DNA from: Azoarcus sp.
Lineage (GTDB): Bacteria; Pseudomonadota; Gammaproteobacteria; Burkholderiales; Rhodocyclaceae
Direction: 5' to 3'
Assembly (NCBI GenBank): GCA_031285365.1
Contig: JAITWP010000157.1
Location: forward strand, 1-5,110
DNA length: 5,110 nucleotides
Position 1 is the first letter of the stretch. The number at the start of each line of letters is the position of its first letter. The position numbers and the translations under genes are program-made. Below the pieces are notes generated by a model that was not told the origin of the DNA, did no database searches, and saw only the letters and a program-made list of their open reading frames with translations. Below are positions 1 through 5,110 of the stretch, piece by piece.

Positions 1-1590
1 CCCACGCTGGCCGAAACCAGCTACATCACCTGCCCGCGCTGCACCGGAACGGGACACATCCGCGGCACCGAATCCTCGGCCCTGCACATCCTGCGCATCA
101 TCGAAGAAGAAGCGATGAAAGAAAACACCGCCGCCGTGCATCTGCAAGCGCCGGTCGATGTCGCCACCTACCTGCTCAACGAGAAGCGAATCGACATCGC
201 CAGGATCGAACTCCGTCACAAAATTCAACTCGTCATCGTGCCCAACCGTCACATGGAAACCCCGACGCACGAAATCACGCGCCTGCGGCACGACCAGCTC
301 AACCAGGACGACGTCACTGCCAGCTACCAGCTCGCGCAGCAATCCAGCGAAGAAGTCCCCGCCAGCCGAAATGGCGACAAGGGCGGGCGACAGGAAGCCG
401 CCGTCAAGTACATCCCTCCCGCGCAACCCACGCCAGGAACATCCCCAGCAGAGGGCACCCCACAAGCACCGGGACTCATTACGCGCTTCATGCACTGGCT
501 CGGCGGTCTGTCCACCGGGGATCAGCGCGAAAAAGAGAAAAAGGAAACCGCCCCTCCCGCATCCCGCGAATCCCGGCCTCGCAACGAACAACGCCGCAAC
601 AGCGAGCGAGGAAACGAGCGCCGCAACGCCCGCGGCGACCGGGGATCTCGCAGCGAAAACAACCGCACTGCCCGTACCGAAAAGAGCGAAAAAGGTGAAA
701 AGAGCGCGCTGGCGCAGGAAAAACCGCAACGCCAGCCCAAAGCACCCGGTGAAGGCAAGGAACGTCCTGAAGCTCCGGCCCGCGCGTCCGGCACCGACAA
801 CACTAAAACCAACCGTCGTCGCCGTCGGGACAAAACCGTTGTCGAGGAAGATGCCTCCGCCTCCGATCAGGTTGTTCAGCCTGCCGCGCCCGTCTCTGCA
901 CTGCAACGTCCTGCGGAAGTCGCCGAAATCGAGCAAATTGCTGCAACGCCCCCGGCTTCGGATAAGCCCGACACCCCGGTCGACGGCACCGAACCTTCGC
1001 CCGAAAAACGCCGCCGCCGCAGCCGCGGCAGCCGTCGCGGACGCTCGTCAGCCGAAACCGGAGAAACCACGGTGGAGTCCCCGGAAACCTCCGACAGCAC
1101 GCCGGAAGAAACCTTGCCCGTCGTGGCGAGTCCGTCTTTCGACGCCTCTGCCGAGCCACTGGTTTCCACACCGGATACGCTTCCCGTCGCTATCGGTCAG
1201 CCGTTTGAACCGCAACCGGAGCACCGCATCAGCGACGAGCCGATTTCCTTGCCTCTGATCCAGGAAAACGACGCGGCAATCGAACCACCGGCCACCATTG
1301 CGCCCGTCATCGTGATGCCCGCTGTCATCGCCCCGGAGGTCGAAATCGAAATCGAAGTCGAGACGAAGATCGAGCCCGAGAAGAGCACCGCTGCCACTCC
1401 CACAACAGGCGATCTTTTCGTCGGTTTGCAAGAAGAAACGGGGCTCGTCATGATCGAAACGAGTTCGGATAAAAAAGTTCAGTTCGGAACCGGCGCACCG
1501 GAAGAACCCGTTCTCCGTGGCCGCAAACCCCGGCAGGCAACGGTCATTGCCAACGAACCGTTACAACAGGTCGAAACGAGCAAGGATTGA
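1..1590 (+). CDS. rne: Ribonuclease E, C-terminal part (5' end outside window)
   Basis: RNase E is the essential endoribonuclease that starts mRNA decay and processes rRNA and tRNA precursors, usually at the inner membrane as the degradosome scaffold. The frame is open from base 1 and gives 529 visible residues ending in TGA at 1588-1590. By recalled alignment to E. coli RNase E, roughly 390 N-terminal residues (S1, RNase H-like and DNase I-like domains) are missing upstream. Visible residues 11-18 (CPRCTGTG) are the Zn-link, with Cys11 and Cys14 for tetramer-bridging zinc. The small domain runs to about residue 98 and includes EEEAMKENTAAVH, YLLNEKR and VIVPNRHMETP. After it come a putative membrane-targeting helix (158-170, GLITRFMHWLGGL), arginine-rich RNA-binding-like patches (188-222, 271-278, 336-348), and an acidic Pro/Glu/Ser/Thr-rich disordered tail. 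The long tail argues against RNase G. An internal ATG at 115 is not the start, because homology continues upstream of it. No known helicase, enolase or PNPase docking site could be recognised. Confidence 0.95.
   Translation, partial: PTLAETSYITCPRCTGTGHIRGTESSALHILRIIEEEAMKENTAAVHLQAPVDVATYLLNEKRIDIARIELRHKIQLVIVPNRHMETPTHEITRLRHDQLNQDDVTASYQLAQQSSEEVPASRNGDKGGRQEAAVKYIPPAQPTPGTSPAEGTPQAPGLITRFMHWLGGLSTGDQREKEKKETAPPASRESRPRNEQRRNSERGNERRNARGDRGSRSENNRTARTEKSEKGEKSALAQEKPQRQPKAPGEGKERPEAPARASGTDNTKTNRRRRRDKTVVEEDASASDQVVQPAAPVSALQRPAEVAEIEQIAATPPASDKPDTPVDGTEPSPEKRRRRSRGSRRGRSSAETGETTVESPETSDSTPEETLPVVASPSFDASAEPLVSTPDTLPVAIGQPFEPQPEHRISDEPISLPLIQENDAAIEPPATIAPVIVMPAVIAPEVEIEIEVETKIEPEKSTAATPTTGDLFVGLQEETGLVMIETSSDKKVQFGTGAPEEPVLRGRKPRQATVIANEPLQQVETSKD
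1339..1374 (+). repeat. Imperfect hexamer repeat in the rne tail (alternating Glu/Ile/Val)
   Basis: Tandem units of the form (g/a)TCGAA encode the alternating peptide VEIEIEVETKIE within the disordered tail of RNase E. It is a short low-complexity coding repeat with no sign of a mobile or regulatory role. Repeats of this kind commonly vary in copy number between strains; that is inference here. Confidence 0.5.
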
Positions 1591-1591
1591 T

Positions 1592-1629
1592 AAAAAAACG
1601 GGATAACCGACAACCGGTTATCCCGTTAT
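1592..1629. terminator. Bidirectional intrinsic terminator between rne and the aminotransferase gene
   Basis: A perfect 13-bp inverted repeat pairs 1597-1609 (AACGGGATAACCG) with 1615-1627 (CGGTTATCCCGTT) around a 5-nt loop (ACAAC, 1610-1614). On the minus strand the stem is followed by a run of T (complement of A at 1592-1598), the classic Rho-independent form, placed 24 nt beyond the aminotransferase stop codon. On the plus strand, just after the rne stop, the stem is followed only by ATGGTTTTG, a weaker U tract. The hairpin therefore looks strong for the minus-strand gene and probably adequate for rne. It fills most of the 60-bp convergent gap. Confidence 0.88.
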
Positions 1630-1650
1630 GGTTTTGTCGTAGATACCGTC

Positions 1651-2853
1651 TTACAACACCGCCGCAATCGCCTTTGCCACCATGGGCAGGTTCTTGTCGT
1701 TCAGCGCCGCGACGTTGATGCGGCCGCTTGATACGGCGTAGATGCCGAATTCGGTCTGAAGCCGTTCAACCTGCTCCTTTGTCAGTCCCGTGAAGGAGAA
1801 CATGCCGCGCTGCTGGGCGATGAAGGAGAAATCCCTTGTCACGCCCTGCGCCTTGAGCGCATCCGCAAGACCGGAGCGCATGTCGCGGATGCGATTCTTC
1901 ATCCCGGCGAGTTCTTCTTCCCAGAGCGCCCTCAATTCCGGGCTGCCGAGGACAGCGGCCACCACCGCGCCGCCGTGCGTGGGCGGGTTGGAATAGTTGG
2001 TGCGGATGACGCGCTTGACCTGTGAACCGACCCTCGATGCTTCTTCCTTGCTCGCGGTGATGATGGACAGCGCCCCCACCCGCTCGCCGTACAGGGAAAA
2101 ATTCTTGGAGAACGAGGAAGAAACGAAGAACTGCACCCCGGCATCCGCAAAGGCGCGCACGGCGGCGGTGTCTTCCTCGATGCTGTCGGCAAAACCCTGA
2201 TAGGCCATGTCCAGGAAAGGCACGAGGTTCTTTTCCTTGCAGATCGCAGCAACTTCCTGCCACTGACTGCCGACGAGATCGGCCCCGGTCGGGTTGTGGC
2301 AGCAGGCGTGCAGCAGCACGATGGATTGCGGCGACAGCGTGTCGAGCTTCTGCTTCATGGCAGCGAAATCGACGCCGCGCGTGGCCGGATCGTAGTAGGG
2401 ATAGGTTTCAACCGTGAAACCGGTCGCCTCGAACAGCGCGCGATGGTTTTCCCAGGAAGGATCACTGATATAGAGCGTGGCCTGCGGCAGGAGTTTTTTC
2501 AGGTAATCCGCGCCAACTTTCAACGCACCCGTGCCGCCAAGCGCCTGGACGGTAAAGACGGAACCGTCGTCCGCCCGCGCCGAGCCCTTGCCGAAAAGCA
2601 GATCACGCACGGCCTGGTTGTAGGCGGCGTTTCCGTCGATAGGCTGATAACCGCGCGCGGGCAGCGCCTTCATGCGGGCTTCCTCGGCGGCCTTCACGGC
2701 AGCGAGCAACGGCAGCTTGCCGTTGCCGTCGTAGTACACGCCAACGCCAAGATTCACCTTCTCGGTGCGCGTATCAGCGTTGAAGGCTTCGGTCAGGCCG
2801 AGGATGGGATCGCGGGGTGCCATTTCGACGGCGGCAAAAAGCGAGACGGACAT
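1651..2853 (-). CDS. tyrB: Aspartate/aromatic amino acid aminotransferase (class I, PLP-dependent)
   Basis: This cytosolic, homodimeric pyridoxal-phosphate enzyme transfers the amino group between aspartate or aromatic amino acids and 2-oxoglutarate, serving Asp, Tyr and Phe synthesis. The 400-aa product matches the family length of about 396-400. Recognisable elements in order are NLGVGVYYD (34-42), Tyr69 in GYQPIDG, the GGTGA cofactor-phosphate loop (106-110), Trp134 in DPSWENH, Asn187 in CCHNPTG, Asp215 and Tyr218 in FLDMAYQG, the Schiff-base Lys250 in SSSFSKNFSLYGERVG with Arg258, and the two substrate-carboxylate arginines Arg284 (RTNYSNPP) and Arg378 (SGRIN). The chosen ATG has GGAGAG just upstream and fits the family N-terminus. 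The reading frame stays open far upstream, antisense to uvrB, but that extension is not part of this family. The central part reads closer to E. coli TyrB (ALKVGADYL, SIVLLH, FSLYGERVG) while other parts resemble AspC, so tyrB is a tentative symbol and substrate preference is unresolved. It is transcribed divergently from uvrB and convergently with rne. Confidence 0.95.
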   Translation of the reverse strand: MSVSLFAAVEMAPRDPILGLTEAFNADTRTEKVNLGVGVYYDGNGKLPLLAAVKAAEEARMKALPARGYQPIDGNAAYNQAVRDLLFGKGSARADDGSVFTVQALGGTGALKVGADYLKKLLPQATLYISDPSWENHRALFEATGFTVETYPYYDPATRGVDFAAMKQKLDTLSPQSIVLLHACCHNPTGADLVGSQWQEVAAICKEKNLVPFLDMAYQGFADSIEEDTAAVRAFADAGVQFFVSSSFSKNFSLYGERVGALSIITASKEEASRVGSQVKRVIRTNYSNPPTHGGAVVAAVLGSPELRALWEEELAGMKNRIRDMRSGLADALKAQGVTRDFSFIAQQRGMFSFTGLTKEQVERLQTEFGIYAVSSGRINVAALNDKNLPMVAKAIAAVL

Positions 2854-2858
2854 GTTTT

Positions 2859-2864
2859 CTCTCC
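2859..2864 (-). promoter_or_regulatory. Ribosome binding site of the aminotransferase gene
   Basis: On the minus strand GGAGAG lies five bases (AAAAC) before the ATG at 2853-2851. This good Shine-Dalgarno match fixes the start and rules out the long upstream extension of the open frame that runs antisense to uvrB. Confidence 0.85.
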
Positions 2865-2888
2865 GATGTTGATGTTCAGTGAAAAATT

Positions 2889-2917
2889 TTGGGAGACGCG
2901 CCAGGTTCGGGAATAAT
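2889..2917 (+). promoter_or_regulatory. Candidate sigma70 promoter for uvrB
   Basis: TTGGGA (2889-2894, 4 of 6 to TTGACA) and AATAAT (2912-2917, 5 of 6 to TATAAT) are separated by exactly 17 bases. An A/T-rich stretch (AAAAATTTT) overlaps and precedes the -35. Transcription would begin near 2924, leaving a leader of about 110 nt before the uvrB ATG at 3034. The site lies within the region that would be the 5' leader of the divergent aminotransferase transcript. The assignment rests on consensus match only. A weaker alternative nearer the gene (TTGCCA 2979-2984 with TATTCC 3003-3008) has a poor -10. Confidence 0.5.
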
Positions 2918-2968
2918 GCTGGTTTGCCCCGTCGCTGACGGCGTGAAGAAGAGCCTACAAACCGCGAG

Positions 2969-2977
2969 ATTCTAGCA
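2969..2977 (-). promoter_or_regulatory. Candidate extended -10 promoter for the aminotransferase gene
   Basis: Read on the minus strand, TGCTAGAAT combines an extended -10 TGn element with TAGAAT (5 of 6 to TATAAT). No good -35 hexamer stands 16-18 bases upstream, which is typical of extended -10 promoters. The transcript would start near 2962, giving a leader of about 109 nt before the ATG. It is on the opposite strand and upstream of the candidate uvrB promoter, so the two predicted transcripts would overlap in antisense by a few tens of bases. Confidence 0.45.
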
Positions 2978-3033
2978 CTTGCCATAACGAGCGGGTGTTG
3001 TGTATTCCCATCTTGCCTGCTTCGCTGCCGGAC

Positions 3034-5103
3034 ATGAAACCCACTCCGCCCCCCCCTGCCGAAATCGACATCATCACCTTCCCCGGAAGCGCGTTCCGCC
3101 TGCACCGGACGTTTCTGCCCGCAGGCGACCAGCCCGAAGCCATCGAACAACTCTGCGCGGGCATCGAAAACGGGCTGCTGTTCCAGACGCTGCTCGGCGT
3201 CACCGGCTCCGGAAAAACCTTCACGATGGCAAACGTCATCGCCCGCATGGGCCGCCCCGCATTGGTGCTTGCCCCCAACAAGACGCTGGCCGCGCAGCTC
3301 TACGCCGAATTCCGCGAGTTTCTGCCCGAAAACGCCGTCGAATACTTCGTGAGCTATTACGACTACTACCAGCCCGAAGCCTATGTCCCCTCGCGCGACC
3401 TGTTCATCGAAAAAGACTCCGCCATCAACGAACACATCGAACAGATGCGCCTCTCGGCCACCAAAAGCCTGATGGAACGCCGGGATGTCGTCATCGTCGC
3501 CTCCGTCTCCTGCATCTACGGCATCGGAGACCCGGTCGACTACCACGCCATGATCCTGCATCTGCGCGAAGGCCAACGGATCGAGCGCCGCGACATGATC
3601 GCCCGGCTCGTGGCGATGCAATACACCCGTAACGACTTCGATTTCCATCGCGGCATCTTCCGCGTACGCGGCGATGTGATCGACGTCTTTCCGGCGGAAA
3701 ACGCGGAATGTGCCGTGCGCATCGAAATGTTCGACGACGAAGTCGAACATCTGACCCTGTTCGACCCACTCACCGGCCAGATCCGGCATCGCCTGGGGCG
3801 CTTCACCATCTACCCCTCCAGCCACTACGTCACCCCGCGCGCCACCGTCCTGAAAGCCGTCGATGCCATCAAGGAAGAACTCGCCGCACGCATCGCCTTC
3901 TTCCAGCGCGAAAGCAAACTCGTGGAAGCGCAACGCATCGAACAGCGCACCCGGTTCGATCTCGAAATGCTCAATGAAATGGGTTTCTGCAAGGGCATCG
4001 AAAACTACTCCCGCCACCTTTCCGGCCGTGGGGAGGGCGAGCCGCCCCCGACCCTCATCGACTACCTGCCCTCCGATGGCCTGCTCTTCATCGACGAATC
4101 CCATGTCACCGTCAGCCAGGTCGGCGGCATGTACAAAGGCGACCGCTCCCGCAAGGAAAACCTCGTCAACTACGGATTCCGCCTCCCCTCCGCGCTCGAC
4201 AATCGCCCGCTGAAATTCGAGGAATTCGAGCGCCTCATGCCGCAGACCACCTTCGTCTCCGCCACCCCGGCAAACTACGAACAGGCGCACCAGGGCCAGG
4301 TCGTCGAACAGCTCGTTCGCCCCACCGGACTCGTCGATCCCGAAGTCATCGTCCGCCCGGCGAGCACCCAGGTCGACGATCTCCTCGGCGAAATCCGCCG
4401 CCGCACCGACGCCGGAGAACGGATACTCGTCACCGTCCTCACCAAGCGCATGGCCGAGGAACTCACCGACTACCTGGCCGAACACGGCGTCCGGGTGCGT
4501 TATCTGCACTCCGACATCGACACCGTGGAGCGGGTCGAAATCATCCGGGATCTGCGCCTGGGCGACTTCGACGTCCTCGTCGGCATCAACCTGCTGCGCG
4601 AAGGGCTGGACATCCCCGAAGTGTCACTCGTAGCGATTCTCGACGCGGACAAGGAAGGGTTCCTGCGTTCCGAGCGCAGCCTCATCCAGACCATTGGCCG
4701 CGCCGCCCGCCACATCCACGGCACGGCCATCCTCTACGCGGATCGCCTCACCGACTCCATGCGCAGAGCCATTTCCGAAACCGAGCGCCGCCGCACCAAG
4801 CAGATCGCCTTCAACACCGCCCACGGCATCACCCCCCGCACTGTCACCAAGCGCATCAAGGACATCATCGACGGCATCTACGCGGGCGAAGAATCCGACA
4901 AGGCCCGAACTACCGACAAAACCCGTGAAGTCGATTACGCGACAATGGATGAAAAGGCGTTGGCCAAGGCCATCCGGAAGCTCGAAAAAACCATGCAGGA
5001 GCACGCCCGCAATCTGGAATTCGAGCAGGCGGCGGCGGCACGGGATGAATTGTTCAGGCTGCGGGAACGCGCCTTTGGCGCGGATCGGCATGGGGGAGAG
5101 TGA
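3034..5103 (+). CDS. uvrB: UvrABC system protein B (excinuclease subunit UvrB)
   Basis: UvrB is the damage-verification subunit of nucleotide excision repair: loaded by UvrA, it probes the duplex with a beta-hairpin using ATP, then recruits UvrC for incision. From the ATG at 3034 the product has 689 aa, slightly over the usual 670-680. Elements in order are FLPAGDQPEAI, Walker A GVTGSGKT (55-62, Lys61), the Tyr-rich hairpin YYDYYQPEAY (108-117), FIEKDSAINEHIEQMR, Walker B-type DESH (354-357), FVSATP (407-412), GINLLREGLDIPEVS (starting at 517), QTIGRAAR (552-559), and a C-terminal UVR coiled-coil domain (about 647-677) for UvrC contact. All key motifs look intact. A GTG at 2995 (or TTG at 2998) would add 13 or 12 residues with no family resemblance. 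ATG 3034 is preferred because it best fits homologue N-termini, although neither start has a clear Shine-Dalgarno sequence. A proline run (PPPP) follows the start. No LexA box is visible upstream. Confidence 0.97.
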   Translation: MKPTPPPPAEIDIITFPGSAFRLHRTFLPAGDQPEAIEQLCAGIENGLLFQTLLGVTGSGKTFTMANVIARMGRPALVLAPNKTLAAQLYAEFREFLPENAVEYFVSYYDYYQPEAYVPSRDLFIEKDSAINEHIEQMRLSATKSLMERRDVVIVASVSCIYGIGDPVDYHAMILHLREGQRIERRDMIARLVAMQYTRNDFDFHRGIFRVRGDVIDVFPAENAECAVRIEMFDDEVEHLTLFDPLTGQIRHRLGRFTIYPSSHYVTPRATVLKAVDAIKEELAARIAFFQRESKLVEAQRIEQRTRFDLEMLNEMGFCKGIENYSRHLSGRGEGEPPPTLIDYLPSDGLLFIDESHVTVSQVGGMYKGDRSRKENLVNYGFRLPSALDNRPLKFEEFERLMPQTTFVSATPANYEQAHQGQVVEQLVRPTGLVDPEVIVRPASTQVDDLLGEIRRRTDAGERILVTVLTKRMAEELTDYLAEHGVRVRYLHSDIDTVERVEIIRDLRLGDFDVLVGINLLREGLDIPEVSLVAILDADKEGFLRSERSLIQTIGRAARHIHGTAILYADRLTDSMRRAISETERRRTKQIAFNTAHGITPRTVTKRIKDIIDGIYAGEESDKARTTDKTREVDYATMDEKALAKAIRKLEKTMQEHARNLEFEQAAAARDELFRLRERAFGADRHGGE
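3049..3056 (+). repeat. C8 homopolymer tract at the uvrB 5' end
   Basis: Eight consecutive C residues lie 15 bases into uvrB and encode most of the PPPP run in MKPTPPPPAE. It is seen directly in the sequence. Homopolymer tracts of this length can slip during replication or sequencing; any functional role here is inference. Confidence 0.6.
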
Positions 5104-5110
5104 AGCAGGC

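Noticed and set aside
115..117. ATG at 115 as the start of a separate 491-aa gene.
   Set aside because: The same frame is open to base 1 and the upstream codons encode the RNase E Zn-link, so this Met is internal.
158..1258. A 366-codon open frame on the plus strand overlapping rne in another frame.
   Set aside because: Its Arg/Pro/Ser/Ala-rich low-complexity translation is typical of a frame-shifted reading of GC-rich coding DNA. The RNase E frame is supported by homology on both sides of it.
2296..2916. A 206-codon plus-strand open frame antisense to the aminotransferase gene.
   Set aside because: It lies over conserved active-site codons of the real gene and has no recognisable domain; it is a shadow of GC-rich coding sequence.
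2929..2941. Small inverted repeat CCGTC-GCT-GACGG as a possible terminator or operator.
   Set aside because: It has only a 5-bp stem with a 3-nt loop and no T tract on either strand, so it is too weak to call alone; noted only as part of the promoter overlap.
1651..4509. A 952-codon open frame on the minus strand, fusing the aminotransferase to a ~550-residue N-terminal extension antisense to uvrB.
   Set aside because: The extension is in codon register with uvrB on the opposite strand, so it stays open simply because uvrB almost never uses TTA, CTA or TCA codons. The extension resembles no known domain, and the aminotransferase has its own ATG and ribosome site at 2853.
4624..5091. A 155-codon minus-strand open frame antisense to the 3' end of uvrB.
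   Set aside because: It is entirely inside conserved UvrB motifs, with no ribosome site or recognisable domain; treated as a shadow.

Overview
The window is ordinary, high-GC bacterial chromosome with three housekeeping genes and nothing that looks mobile or accessory. Protein wording and gene order suggest a betaproteobacterium. UvrB and the class I aminotransferase read like Neisseria/Burkholderia-type homologues, and a divergent aminotransferase-uvrB pair is, from memory, common in that class. I cannot fix the order or genus from this sequence.

Layout: (1) Positions 1-1590 (+) hold the 3' part of rne, encoding RNase E. The frame is open from the first base, and the S1 and catalytic domains lie upstream of the window. 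Visible are the Zn-link, the small domain, a putative membrane-targeting amphipathic helix, three arginine-rich patches and a long disordered acidic/proline-rich tail. (2) Positions 1591-1650 are a short convergent gap with one strong hairpin that can act as terminator for both flanking genes. (3) Positions 1651-2853 (-) encode a complete PLP-dependent aspartate/aromatic aminotransferase of 400 aa with all the classic active-site residues. (4) Positions 2854-3033 are a divergent intergenic region with a candidate sigma70 promoter on each strand and no recognisable LexA box. (5) Positions 3034-5103 (+) encode complete UvrB, the damage-verification helicase-like subunit of nucleotide excision repair. 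The last seven bases are non-coding as far as can be seen.

The three genes act separately: RNA decay and processing (RNase E), amino-acid transamination, and DNA repair (UvrB). Only the aminotransferase and uvrB share a control region. I found no undescribed system. The points most worth a second look are small: a repeated L-x-x-[IV]-E-T-S peptide at the RNase E C-terminus, and an eight-C tract giving a polyproline run just after the uvrB start, where the start itself lacks a clear Shine-Dalgarno sequence.
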